Shown: positions 51,461 through 63,243, counted from the stretch's first letter. The stretch is DNA of 64,000 bases from Collybiopsis luxurians FD-317 M1 (GCA_000827265.1 KN834832.1:82169-146168); one strand, 5' to 3'. The notes: a model not told the origin generated them from the letters alone. Numbers and translations are program-made.

Positions 51461-52226
51461 AAGATGGGCAATTCGGGCGAGTCGATCGCTTCACATTGTG
51501 CGCCGCCCTTGTCGTCCCACAAGCTTTCAAGATCGTAGTCGAATATAGTTTGTACTTTCTCATGTTGAGGGAGATAAGTGGGCAGACATAACCTGGCTTT
51601 TTGCCTCACAATAGCCAAGCAAGAGAAGGTTACAAAACCTCGCCTACGGCAAATATCCATCACCAAAACCACCCAAACTAAGACCCACCTCTATGCGGTG
51701 TACCCCTAGGCGATAAACAATCGATATACCCCTGAACAAGTGCGATATAGCAGTGATCATGCCTATATACCGGCCCGTCATGCTGCATATAGTTTGGGCG
51801 GTTTTGGTGATGAGTCGGGCTACCGAAAAAGTTCTGTTTCCAGGGCAGGTTTTTTGGAACTGGACTTGAGCATTATCCAAAAAAGGTAGAGTTCTGTCAG
51901 TCGACCTTCCATTCATCGCATTTGAAGTACTGTGTTTAGTTTACGTCTCGCCGTCCAGAATGCATTGCGAAGCAGTCGAACTCCGTTCACCATACTCGAA
52001 GTACTCTACCCAGTTTACGTCTGGCCGCCAGAGGATATCGGAAGGTGAACCACGTCATGTCGTTCCGAGAATCATGATCATAAGTCTGATCAACCATCTT
52101 CTACTACGACTACGACCCTGGTTATGAAATGAAATAACCGTGACCGTGTAGTGCAATTCAGCGTATGCTGAGCGCTAATTTCGCTGACCCTATGCTAACT
52201 TCAACGCCATTTCCAGGACCACGAAC
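51461..52226. repeat. Third, isolated copy of the 0.77-kb repeat
   Basis: Matches 35,889-36,656 and about 49,659-50,392 from AGATGGGCAATT to CCAGGACCACGAAC, without the lectin gene around it. Its right edge abuts a proline-rich coding fragment. No terminal inverted repeats or target duplication are obvious. Confidence 0.6.
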
Positions 52227-52363
52227 TCTGCCGGTGTCGGAGATGGAGGGTGTTCTCTCTTTTCTATGGGAGGGTTCGATGGAGTGGTACTAGGAGTAGC
52301 CGGTGCTGTAGGAGTGGGTGCTTCAGGCGCGGGTGCAGGTGGGGGCGTAGGATTGTCGGACAT
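52220..52363 (-). pseudogene. 5' fragment of a proline-rich protein gene
   Basis: ATG at 52,363 (minus) gives MSDNPTPPPAPAPEAPTPTA, then PATPSTTPSNPPIEKRE and HPPSPTPAEF, and runs straight into the repeat at 52,226. The remainder of the gene is absent. Low-complexity proline-rich N-termini are common in basidiomycete proteins, so no family can be given. Confidence 0.4.
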
Positions 52364-53323
52364 CGCGGTTGACTATCTTTCACGGTTGAGAAACATCCTT
52401 TTATTGGATTTGAGATTTAATGGTCCCGAGAGCCAGAAAATAATGCTCACGGCTTCCTGTCAGAGACCAGGAGGGATGCCTAGGTCCACCATTGCCGATC
52501 TCCAACTGGGCTATTGATGGAGCTTGAACTGCTCGTGTACCTGCCGATGAAACGGGATATTACTATCCATCAACAATCTAGACTGCGAAACCCCCACAAG
52601 GAACAAGACGTCGATAGGGGAATGGTCTATGCCTCCTTGAGCGTGGCGCAAAAATGCATCGAATAGTATTTGTACGAATTTCGGTCGAATCACTTTTAGC
52701 AGTTATAGAGTATGGTGGCGTGCTGGGGCGGCGATGGACCCGACGTACATTTCATGTTTAATTTACTTTAATTCGCTCTCATACAACTGAGAAAAAGAGA
52801 AATTTTTTCCTAAGACCGTAAGGCACACAGGGTCCTGGAGGCTAACAACTTGAAGGTGTCAGACGCCGAACTGAGTTTGTTTGAGCACCCCGATGTGCGC
52901 GACAGTTCGACATCGGTCGCGTCTTCGAACCGACTGGGCAGACGCTAAAAGAGACAGAAGAAGTAGCTTGATTAAGGGACATCACTGCGATAAGAAAGAA
53001 AAAAATCTTTCATGCTCCTGGCACGCCGGAGCGATTGCGTAGTACTTGAATGAAAAGCTCAATAGCGCGACAAGCTCAAGACAGGGAGCTGAAGCTGGGT
53101 AGGAACGATGACAAGATCCATCCGGGAAGATGCTGAACGTCGGTGAAAGCATCGGTCTCGCTTCATAGAGTAGGGTGAACTGAGAGGGGTGCTATATAAC
53201 CACTGTGTTTTCAGACACTGGAACTCCAACGGAACCCTCAAGCCAAATCCACCGCGTACTTCAGTGGGTCTCTTCATATTCCTGACCTAATAAACTCCGT
53301 CACTGATAGCTTTCAAGTTTATA
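52364..53323. other. Intergenic
   Basis: No gene is supported. A 60-codon minus-strand stretch (52,511-52,693) lacks an ATG and homologues I recognise. The 3' part precedes the gene at 53,324 and presumably contains its promoter. Confidence 0.45.
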
Positions 53324-54950
53324 ATGGTTCGAATCATCAAGGACTCCAAAAATGCGGAAAAGCGTGTTCTTCTCGATGATGATACCCATGCCCCGATCAA
53401 TAACATAAACATCGGTCATTTCTGGTATCTTTATCCTGACAGCACGCTTGAGCGTCTAGAGCAGCTCAAGGCCTTGCAGCATTATACCGGACCCGAGGAA
53501 CCGACTACCGAGTCTCCAAAAGACTTTAACCCAGACCGTCCGTTCAAGCATGACCTTTCTCGAATGCACCAAAAGACAGGCGGACTCAAATTGGACCGGA
53601 AGATACCCTGGTACAAGATATGCATGGCTGGTGATGCTGAATATCACCCAGGTTTTGTGCGCCACCGCATTATTTCTCGAGCCTTGCAGACAGGCGATGT
53701 GTGTCACATAGCGTGCGCGATGATTTGGGATCCTTTGCTGGATGTCATTATCTTTACCGAGCCTGGAAAGTCTGCCAGTAAAATTAAAGGAACATATTTC
53801 AACGCCATTCGAGATCAGGCTCGAGATGAGAAGGAATACGAGAGGCTGAACGAGCCTACGGAGCGAGTCGTGGAATACCCGACCGCTACAGATTTCCTCT
53901 ACAGAGCCCTGCGGCCCCAGGGTAAAAGTCTTTTGAACTCCCCTTTGAGGAACACTGAGGCATGGACGAAAGACAAGAGGAACCAGGAGATTCAGGACGA
54001 GATCGAGAATCATGCAAGTCCCAATGTTGTTACTCTCATCGAGGGTCATGCTAATGATCGCCGTTGTTTAGAGAAAGCTTTGGGGATATGTAAACGGACT
54101 CGGCGGTATCCTCGAGTATGTTTCAATGGGCGTGACTGGTTGCACAACCTTGATTGCTTTAGCCTATCAGAAGCATGGGCCGGAAGTCTTCTTCTCCACC
54201 AACACTACTGCGCTCTCGCACCCCCAGATTACTGAAGACGAGATTTGCGACTGGGCAGGTGAACAGGGTCTCAACCTGAAAGCGGATGCGGAGCGACGAG
54301 ACTTTTGCATCATCTGGTCGCGATACAGTGGTAGCAGCCCTAACGGTTACAATCCAGCAGGAGATAGTTCTGTAGAGGGTCAAAAGCAGCTTATTGACTG
54401 GGTAAAGAATCTCGGTTTCGAGATCATCACTATCGGACATGACTACAACGAGAATACCAAAACGCCTAGGGGTAATATTCATTTGGGAGAGTTCTGGGCA
54501 GCCGAAACGACTCCATTGGGCAAGCCTAATCCATTCTTCGACAAGGATCGGGCGGGCCAAACTTCCTTTTACGCGCTTCTTCACAAGCGACACAACATCT
54601 TCCAGCTTGGACAGAAAACCGGAGGCGTGGACAATGCGGCCCTTCTCGGAGTTCGTACAATTTATATCGAGGACAAGGGCAGTCCATACCAGTCCAGGAT
54701 GCTCAAATGGTCCCAAGTTATGGAGCATTACAAAGGTGTAATCATTGATTTGCCTCCCACGGCCATAGGCAAGGCTTTGAGAAAGGTCGAGGCCGGCCTT
54801 CCCGAGGATACACGATATAGAGACCCTAAGAAGAATCTGGATGACGCCAAAAAAAAGCTCCAGGTAACATTTATGAATAACAAATACTCGACGGAGGCTG
54901 GGTCTGCCATTGTAACACAAGTGAAAAACTTGATGAATTTGAAGATTTAA
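53324..54950 (+). CDS. Unassigned two-exon protein
   Basis: The first exon starts MVRIIKDSKNAEKRVLLDDD and includes HFWYLYPDSTLERLEQLKAL and SRMHQKTGGLKLDRKIPWYK. A small intron of about 43-46 nt ends at TTTAG (54,068) and contains a good branch site (GCTAATG). Its donor is one of two neighbouring GTT sites near 54,023-54,026, and both keep the frame. The second exon reads RKLWGYVNGLGGILEYVSMG, VTGCTTLIALAYQKHGPEVF, then DFCIIWSRYSGSSPNGYNPA, GFEIITIGHDYNE, KTGGVDNAALLGVRTIYIED and a coiled C-terminal end. Total about 530 residues, no signal peptide or membrane helix. The glycine-rich VTGCTTLIAL and the GGVDNAALLGVRT segment recall Rossmann-like or glycosyltransferase-B folds, but I do not recognise the family. 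Confidence 0.6.
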
Positions 54951-55366
54951 TTCAATGGGGACGTACTTACTGTAATAAGTAGGCTCAAATAGTTGTTATA
55001 GCGAATCAGAGAATGATTTGTGAGTCTCATTTGACTCTGGAAGGAATTTTTGTTCATTTCAAGTTGGATATTACTGAATCTAGAAAGCCCTTATTACCTT
55101 ACCTTACGCGCCAGGGGGGCTCCTGCAAAGCTTTGAGATGAACGTCAGTAAAGCCACGTATTCGACGCGTGAATTTGACAGACAAGGGAAAATGGAAAAT
55201 GAAATTCTCATTAACTGAACAAATAGCCTGGTAGTGGTTGCGAAGCGCCGGCGTTTGTGAATTAGACGCCCAAGTTCCACCTCCGTTCCCTCCCGGAGAT
55301 TTCACACCACGTCCATTTTTTCCATCTTGACCTCCAACCACCACTTGGCCTTTCTTTCCACCCAAA

Positions 55367-56659
55367 ATGTTCGCGCGTAACGCCTCCCGAGCCTTCGTCG
55401 CTCCCTCTGCATCACGACTTTTTTCCAGTTCCTCAGCTCGTCAAACCAAGGTCACTGTTCTCGGTGCTGGAGGTGGAATTGGCCAGCCTTTGAGTTTGCT
55501 GTTGAAGACTGACCCATTGGTGTCAAATTTGAGCTTGTATGATATTCGTGGCGCACAGGGTGTTGCAGCCGACGTTAGCCATGTTGACACTGCCAGCGAG
55601 GTAACGTCCGAATCCAGTTCCGATTCGTTGTCTCTGATTTTCACGTCTTGTAGGTCAATGGATATCCCATGGAAAACCTTGATGAGGCTCTCGATGGCAC
55701 CAAGGTTGTCGTTATCCCCGCTGGTGTTCCGCGAAAGGTGTGTATGATTCGCTAATTAGTATTCGTGTCTGACTTTGATCTCGTAGCCTGGCGTAAGTCT
55801 TGTGCCCGTGCATCCCTCCGTTCCGTTCTAATTCCGCGTCAATTTCATCTTCAAGATGACCCGTGATGACCTCTTTAACGTGAGTTTCTTTCCACGTCTA
55901 CCAGAAGCCTAGATTTCTAACCCGTCACACAGACCAATGCCTCCATCGTCCGAGACCTCGCAGCTGCCGTTGCACGTGTTGCTCCAACCGCAAACATCCT
56001 CGTCATCTCCAACCCCGTCAACTCTACTGTTCCCATCGTAGCCGCAACCCTCGATAAAGCGGGCGTCTTTGACCCTGCCCGCCTATTCGGTGTAACCACC
56101 CTCGACGTCGTCCGTGCCTCTCGCTTCCTCTCAGCTATCACCGGCGCCAGCCCGGCCGACTGCAATGTTCCTGTCGTCGGCGGACACAGCGGCCCCACCA
56201 TCGTTCCCCTCCTCTCCCAAGTCCCCCAAGGCAAATCCCTCCAGGGCGAATCATACGACAAGCTCGTGCACCGAATCCAATTCGGAGGCGATGAAGTCGT
56301 CAAGGCGAAGGATGGAGCTGGGTCAGCTACGCTTTCCATGGCGTATGCCGGTGCCAAGTTCACCAACTCTCTCCTTCGTGGGTTGGCCGGTGAAAAGGGT
56401 GTTGTGACCCCGACGTTTGTCAAGAGTCCGTTGTTTGCTGACAAGGGAATTGATTTCTTCTCGTCCCTCGTTGAGCTTGGTGTAAGTGATCTTCGACTCA
56501 AACCTGTAGATTCGCACGTCTCAACCATTTTCGTAGGTCAACGGTGTTGAAAAGATCCACCCTCTCGGTCCTCTTTCCGCTTCTGAAGAGAAGCTCCTCG
56601 AAGCTTGCTTGCCGGAGCTCAAGAAGAACATTGAGAAGGGAAAGGCTTTTGTTGCTTAG
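55367..56659 (+). CDS. Mitochondrial malate dehydrogenase
   Basis: [20 protein letters not shown] is an amphipathic mitochondrial presequence. The mature enzyme shows the NAD-binding [10 protein letters not shown], substrate-binding [21 protein letters not shown], and the catalytic GGHSG. It catalyses malate + NAD to oxaloacetate + NADH in the TCA cycle. The exon plan is unusual: after CGA-AAG an intron leads to a 6-nt exon CCTGGC (55,787-55,792, Pro-Gly), another intron, then the 24-nt exon encoding MTRDDLFN, another intron and the long exon from [11 protein letters not shown] last intron splits SLVELG|VNGVEK. The C-terminus is [12 protein letters not shown]. No defects seen. Confidence 0.96.
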
Positions 56660-56999
56660 ATGAAAGGGGAGCGCCGCGCCAGGGGTTTTATGTACGTGTA
56701 GAGTAGTAATAATGAGATTTTTAATGTCCTTTGTTTATTACTCACCTTCTCTTTCCCTCACCACTACAACCGTACATAGACGACTTGTTTTCGTTTAGAA
56801 CGGTATATCATTCACGGTGTCTCTATTCCTGCGCGCTCAAAATCCTAAAGAAATACGCGAGTTAGACAGATTTAGACTCTAATTGGATTTGGCGTCTAGT
56901 CTTCGTTGGAATCGCGGGCCGTTCTATTAGGTTCAACTTTTATAGGCTTGATGGGTAGCGCCCCCTGTTACAACTGAAATGTAGTGGGTCCGTCATGAA

Positions 57000-57096
57000 G
57001 TCCGCGTAACTCAGTGGTAGAGTGTGAGATTGCAATCGATAGCTGCAAATACTTGGAACAATCTTGAAGTCGCGTGTTCGAACCACGCCGCGGACT
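57000..57096 (+). tRNA. tRNA-Cys(GCA) with intron
   Basis: Acceptor GTCCGCG pairs with CGCGGAC, followed by discriminator T as expected for tRNA-Cys. T-arm GCGTG-TTCGAAC-CACGC is perfect. The anticodon loop is TTGCAA+A with anticodon GCA. An intron of about 25 nt sits at the standard position after base 37. Confidence 0.92.
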
Positions 57097-57614
57097 GTAA
57101 ACTGTGTTTCCTGAAGTTCTTTTTTCAGGCTTTGTATATCTAGGCGGTGAGGTTATTTCAAGGTACTCTGGCGCGTACTCCGCCACTTATTAGCATACCG
57201 CTGCCTTTTTTTATGCCTCGATTCCGGGAAGCCGTACCTCTGACCGTAGGATGTTGAAAGGAATGCAGTGAATATAAATGAATTGCGGCCATAGACACAT
57301 TAATCTTGAAGCCGCCTTCGAAGCGCAGGATCTCCGTCTTTTTCAAGCAAAAGTGATCAGATAGCATGCAGTCCTCAGTTGTTTCCCCTAGATACTTAGC
57401 CTCCATGACTTTGCCATGACTCGGAAAGAATATTTACATCCAAAATCCTAGTGGTTCGAGTAACCTGAAGTTTTATTGATTTACAAGAAGATTGCACAAA
57501 ACCCTGGCCTCTGTGTTCAATCTAAAGTGCGGACTTGTCACGATTCAAATTCCTTTTGTTCATTGCAGAGAAAAAAATGAAGACATCGAAAAAATGTATC
57601 CAGTATCCACACCA
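57097..57614. other. Spacer between inverted tRNA-Cys genes
   Basis: No gene recognised. Confidence 0.4.
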
Positions 57615-57715
57615 AGTCCGCGGCGTGGTTCGAACACGCGACTTCAAGATTACTTTCCCAGAATCATTCAATTGCTCAATTGCAATCTCACACTCTACCA
57701 CTGAGTTACGCGGAC
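57615..57715 (-). tRNA. tRNA-Cys(GCA) with intron, inverted copy
   Basis: Exonic sequence matches the gene at 57,000 (GTCCGCGTAACTCAGTGGTA ... CCACGCCGCGGACT), anticodon GCA, but its intron is different and slightly longer. The two genes face each other, 518 bp apart. Confidence 0.9.
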
Positions 57716-58005
57716 ATAGTTGGAAATTATCAACCGGCCCGGCTCTACAGTATGAAGTTACAGCATTCCTTCAATGCTCAGCTTCACACAAACAATGCTG
57801 CTATCCAGTTAATCATTCCACGAAACATATAATGATACATAAGTACATGCCTTTTCTAACCATGTGTATGTCTGTGTGTATTGCTTCAACGCCTTAACAT
57901 AACTAGCTCCCTAACGGTACAGTTTAAGTGAGCGGTCCCTTCTGTAAACATTTGAAATTCAGTTTGGACACACGACTGTTTCATCGCTGTCCATGTTCAA
58001 CTCGT
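57716..58005. other. Intergenic
   Basis: Nothing recognised between the tRNA-Cys gene and the P450 fragment. Confidence 0.4.
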
Positions 58006-59685
58006 TCATCCTAATCCAAAGTCCGTCCTTCGATACAAGTATGATCGTAAAATCAGTAATACGACTCCCAACCAATCGAACAAACCTTGACCATCATCGT
58101 TAAGACACTCCAGCATCACTTTATCTCTACCTTTGGTTGTTCCTGGACTGGGTACCCACTCTTTCGGCGGTATAGACCACTCGGGCTGAGCATCCAAGTC
58201 CATCTTGAAATCGGCGAAGGATTGGAGGAATTTGATTAGGAAGTATGAGACTTCGTTGTATGCGAACTGGCAAGATGGTAAGGTAACGAATCACGCAATG
58301 GGAAAGAAATTAATTAGTAAATCGACTCGACCCTTCCATGTATGCGTCCGAGGAATATAAGAAGCTTTCCTGTTGGCCGATACATATCTTGGGACCAGCA
58401 TTAAAAGGAGTAAATATGAATGGATTGGGGGTTAGATATTTCCGCGCTCGCTCGTCGATGAACCGATCGGGGTCGAATTCCAGAGCTGTAAGGTGAATCA
58501 GCAAAGGTTCTCATGTACATGCGTATTACGAGCCGTCAGGACCCCATAAATCCTCTCTGCGGTGGATCAAGAATAAAGGATATATGCGTCTTTCAAATGC
58601 CACCAACCACCAAAAACGTAAGCTATGAGGAGTTGCCGTTGCTGGGAAGGAGAAAACATACTTAGTGCCTGCAGGAATATACAGTGGCTGCTCTCCGTTT
58701 TTGCGTGGCAAGATGACGGGGGCATTAGAGTGTCTGGTAGGAGCGGATTAAATAAGATATGACTCGGGTCAAAAAACCCAACGAACTATAGGCCTAGTAT
58801 TGAACGGCACCGGAGGGTACAAACGAAGAGTTTCTGAGAGCCTCCAATTAATGATGGTTCCATGACATCAGATTAAAGCCATTACTTACCATTTAGGAAT
58901 GCCCTCAGATACTTCATGTCCGTGATGTTCTTGTATGCTGGACGGTCATTATGTCCAACAAAATTCAATATCTCTTTTCTCAGCTTCTCCGTCAGATCCG
59001 GACGCTGCGTCAAGACATAGATGGCGAATGTGAGCAAAGAGGCGGTCTAGCTATTATAGTGAATTCATTGGTCGGAGTTAATCAGATTAGCATATACTTT
59101 TCGCTCACTGTATCTCTTCCAGCAGCAAGAATATTGACGAGTTCATCCTCAATTACTTGTTTGTCTAGTCGGAAGCGCGTCAGGCCAGATTGCAGCTATG
59201 TTCAGCGCGCGCACCATGAGTCGATCGAATCAAATGATCCAGCAAGGTCTCTGTTCCATCTTTTTCCGTCCCAGTTTCTTTGGAAAGAAGCTCATTCAGC
59301 TTTTCCTCCAAAGTCGGTTTCGTAAACTCATCAATCTTGTCTCGATGCACTTTAACCTTGTCCTTCCAAAATTCTGCCAAAGGCCACATATCTCCAAGTC
59401 GACTTCGTAAAATAGACTGTTTTTGCCCCTGCATGAACGCTTGAACGAACAGGTTTGAAGGATGATTGAAAAATGACTCGTCGTTCTTGAGCAATGTGTT
59501 TTTGGGATAGGGAAGTCCGGCGCCGAGAGAGCCTACGTCTTTGCCGAAGAGGAACTCGGTTGCAGAGTCGGGGGTGAAGTGGCTAAATGCATCCTGGATA
59601 AATTTAGTGGAAATTGTATAAGAACAGAGATGTTCAATTTACTTGAATTTCTATGGGGTAACCTCGCGCCAGACGAGCTTTGATT
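58006..59685 (-). pseudogene. Cytochrome P450 (CYP63-like), 5' end cut off by copia insertion
   Basis: Reading minus from the LTR edge, exons give IKARLARGYPIEIQ, then AFSHFTPDSATEFLFGKDVG, SFFNHPSNLFVQAFMQGQKQ, the I-helix ILAAGRDT, the K-helix ETLRLYPPVPFNTRP (ExxR intact), LPRKNGEQPLYIPAGTK, HRREDLWGPD, and the heme-binding [12 protein letters not shown] with the Cys ligand (normally FxxGxRxCxG; here Pro-Lys precede the Ile-Cys). The order and sequence resemble basidiomycete CYP63-type monooxygenases. The membrane anchor and roughly the first third are missing, because the coding exon is interrupted at 59,685 by a retrotransposon LTR. The rest should lie beyond the element, outside the window. 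The last exon end (to 58,006) is atypical and may also be decayed. Confidence 0.85.
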
Positions 59686-59940
59686 TGTTAAGTAGTGTAT
59701 AACTATACCGATATCAGTACCAGTAGCAGGGAGCATAAAATGAGTGTGCACGTACCTCAGTTGTGGGCAATAACAACTGAGGTACTATGCCTACGTGGCA
59801 GTCTATAAGTACTGCGTAGGAATAATAATAGTCCGAAGGCTGCACAGGAGAAAACATATAAGACGCGGAAACAAATGAAAGGTTCATGGTACTAATAAGG
59901 AAAGTGTCCAAGCTGGTGCTATGGACCACTCTCTCTAACA
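59686..59940 (-). repeat. 3' LTR of copia element
   Basis: On the minus strand it starts TGTTAGAGAGAG and ends CTTAACA (TG...CA). It is directly preceded by a G-run polypurine tract (CCAGGGGGGG). Length 255 bp. The matching 5' LTR is outside the window. Confidence 0.8.
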
Positions 59941-61713
59941 CCCCCCCTGGTCCATAGATCCATCTAAACCAAGGACATGGACAAACTCCCAATGTAAGGA
60001 TGCTCCCAAGGACTTCGTGAACCCATCCGCAACATTGTCCTTAGACCTAACCTCGCTTACCATAATCTCCCCGTTCTCAACCTTCTCCTGAACATAATGC
60101 GCCTTCGTATCCACATGTTTTACCAATGCCTGTTTCTTCGCATTATGCGATAGGCAAACTGCCCCAAAATTGTCACAAAGCAACCCTACTGGACTCCGCA
60201 ATGTGAGATCAATTTCTTGCATAAAGGTCGCCAACCAAACACCCTGTTGTGCAGACCTTGCGAGCGAAATGTACTCTGACTCTGTGGAGGAAAGTGTCAC
60301 AAATGGCTGTCTTTTTGAGCTCCATGACACCGGCGCTCCTGCCATGAAGAAAACATACCCTGAAGTGGACCCCCTAGTGTCTGTGCACATTGCATAGTCC
60401 GCATCAACAAAACCAATTGGCTGTAACCCTTCCCCCAGCGCTGGATATTCTGACTGTGGAGCACAGTAGGTGATAGTATAATGGAGTGTGTGTTTAACAT
60501 AGCCAACAAGCCAGAGTAGGGCTTCCCATTGAGCTCTACTGGGGTTTGACTGGAATTGTGCTAGAAAACTTGTTGCAAATGCCAAATCGGGCTGAGACCA
60601 AGCCTGACCCCATAGGGCTGATCCAAGCAAGGGACAGTATGGCTTATCAGACATGAACCTGCAGTCCTCAACCAGCAGAGGGTTAGGAGCTGGGAGTAGG
60701 GTCTGCTGAATGTCAGGTGGAAGAGGGGTATGTTGGGGAACTACATGTTGCAGGTCAAAGTGTTCAAGCATTCGTTCAAAGAATGCCTTCTGAGATAGGG
60801 TGATGGAGCCATCCCAGATGTTGTGAAATACCTGGCATCCAAGTAGTGTCTCACTCTTCACTTCTCTGAACTCATATCTTTTCCTCATCTCCGTAATCAC
60901 CTGCTCCTTATTCTCACCTGTACCCCCAAACACATTGTCTCTGTATGTCCCATGAAGTGTATACTTCCCATCTTTCCTCCTCCACCGTACAGACGGATCT
61001 GCTTTCGAAGCAATGTACCCATCCTTGGAAAATGCTTTGCCGAGTGTGTCTTGCCAATTGTGAGACCCTTGTTGTAAACTGTAGATGGATTTCTTCAATT
61101 TGCATACCAAATGTTCTTGCCCTGGTTTCACAAAACTGCGCAGTTGTTCCATATAAATGTCGTGAGATATAGGACTGTTGAGGAAGGCAGCTTTAAAGTC
61201 AACATGAAAGAAGGATAGTTTCAGAACCACAATTATCGCAATGATGATCTGCATTGATTCTAGGCGTGCCACCCCACCATATATTTCCTCAAAGTCCTGT
61301 CCAAATATCTGTGTGAAGCCTTGCGCTACCCATCTCGCTTTCCACTTGAGTACTTTGCCAGTAGGACCCCATTTGATTGCATAGACCCATCTTCCCTTTG
61401 TAAGATTTGCGCCCGGTGGTAGTGGAATGAGCTCCCAACAGTTCTTCTCTAGGAGTGTTTGGAACTCTGTTTCCATTGCTGGTACCCATAATTGGGGGTT
61501 TTTCATAGCTTGTGTATAAGATTTCAGAATGTAGAGACTGTCATTCATTGAAGCAAATGCCCAGGGATTCTTTGTAATAGAGCAAAAGGCTGTAGGTAGG
61601 TTGTGGACAATTGAGGCGATGGGCCTTTTCGATGTATCACCCCAATTCATCTCCTTTCTGACTAACACATTGACATTTAGGTTCCTTTTCAGCCCTCGAT
61701 TGCGTAATACTCA
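59935..61713 (-). pseudogene. Copia reverse transcriptase-RNase H
   Basis: Contains WVAQGFTQIFGQDFEEIYGG, the first catalytic Asp in FHVDFKAAFLNSP, and the RNase H segment FVDADYAMCTDTRGSTSGYV and TLSSTESEYISLARSAQQG. At the polymerase active site the sequence is TYRDNVFGG (about 60,928-60,945): the YxDD pair has become YRDN, losing the second catalytic Asp. The stop overlaps the LTR start. It is separated from the integrase part by TGA at 61,711-61,713. Confidence 0.93.
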
Positions 61714-62988
61714 AGTCGACGCTGGTGCTACCGGTGCAGTTGGAACACTTGGGGGTGTTAATGCTGACAGAGTAGTTGGTAGTGGGTGCGCGTTGGGAAG
61801 TTCCTCAGTGGTTTGAGGATCATTGAGGTCTGTTGATTGCGAGGGAGCTGTTTCTGCAGCTGAGTCACTCCTCAGCATCAGATCATCAGCCCCCAGGCTG
61901 TCAAACCTTAAGTTGGTGACAGTTTCCTTGCTCCCTCTGGTCCTCTTCGCCTCCCCCTCCTTGAACCTCACATCTCGGGACTCGCTCAGTGTGCGAGTCT
62001 CTGGTATCCATATGCGATACCCCCTCCAGCCCATATACCCCAGCAGTTTTCCCTTGACCGCCTGTCTCTCGAGCTTGCCACCGGTCTGAGTGCTGTGTAA
62101 TGTTGCCCAGCAATCACATCCAAATGGGCAGAGATGGGATATATCCTGTTGCTTCTTTGACCATACCTCCATCAGCACTTCATCTGGGAACTGCGCCGTT
62201 GGTACAAAATTGTCAACATAGATGAACGTGTTGGCTGCTTCGGCCCAGAAGGAAGGGGGAAAACCGGAGTCCTCAAGCCCAGTACGTACCCCTTCTATGA
62301 CCATTCTGTTACCTCGCTCAGCCATTCCATTTGCTGCAGATGAGTGCAGTGTAACCTTCTTGATGACAATACCGTGTTCCTCGCAGTATGCTTCCATTAC
62401 CCCATTGTTGAATTCCCCTCCCCCATCGATGCAAATTGTATGGAGCTTCTGACTGGTCTGTCTCTCAGCCATCACCCAATACTTGTGGAACACTTTCAGC
62501 ATTGTGTTCGCTCTTTTGTCAGGAAGGAAGTACAGAAACCTAACTGAAGAACATCTGTTGGAGCACAACATCATATACAGGGCTCCCCCTTGACTCTTTG
62601 TCTGTGCTGGTCCCCAAAGATCTAGGTGTACTCTTTCCAATACCTGGGTTTCATGTGTGACTTTCTCATTGAACAGACACTGTGTAGCCTTCCCGTAGAG
62701 ACACACTTCACACATACCCAGAACCCTTTTTGATGTTATTTTCAGTCCATCCATGAGGTTGCGGTTCACCATTCGTAGGATTCTCAGTATTGCAATGTGT
62801 ACTAGTTGTCTGTGCCATACAGATATGTCTACTGGATGTTCAAGCGATCTTGCCGATGCCGCCATTGTTTGCTTTTCAAGCATTGTCACCTCATACATTC
62901 TGGCCTTCCCATGCCCCTCAAGCATTAGCACCCCATCTTTTCCTCTGACAGACAGAACTCCACTCCCCCATGTCCCCTTATAGCCTCA
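61714..62988 (-). pseudogene. Copia GAG-pre-integrase and integrase core
   Basis: The HHCC finger is present (VWHRQLVHI ... MCEVCLYGKAT). The catalytic triad residues can be placed in VHLDLWGPAQT, CIDGGGEFNNG and NGMAERGNRM. The C-terminal GCDCWATLH...KLLGYMGWRGYRIW follows. It ends at a TGA, and another TGA (62,986-62,988) separates it from the protease frame. Confidence 0.93.
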
Positions 62989-63243
62989 TTGATCTAGCGC
63001 TGATAGGGAAATCAAGTTGTGTCCGAATGCAGGTGTATACTTCACCCCCTCGAGGTGGATCATTCTTTGTCTCCCCTCAATTTGAGTATCAAACTCCACA
63101 GAACCCATGCCCTCAATTTTGAATCTACCTGCATCTCCTGCAATTGTGCTGTTTCCGTAAGACTGGTCCACTTCCTTATATGACACAAAGTCTCTCCAGT
63201 CTGCCCAGCAATGCTCCGACGCTCCTGAATCTAGGAACATTCA
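62989..63243 (-). pseudogene. Copia aspartic protease
   Basis: MFLDSGASEHCWADWRDF carries the DSGAS active site and HNLISLSALDQ the typical protease end. It is bounded by TGA codons on both sides (63,241-63,243 and 62,986-62,988). Confidence 0.9.

Noticed and set aside
52511..52693. 60-codon minus-strand open stretch
   Set aside because: No ATG start and nothing recognisable; upstream frame closes at once.
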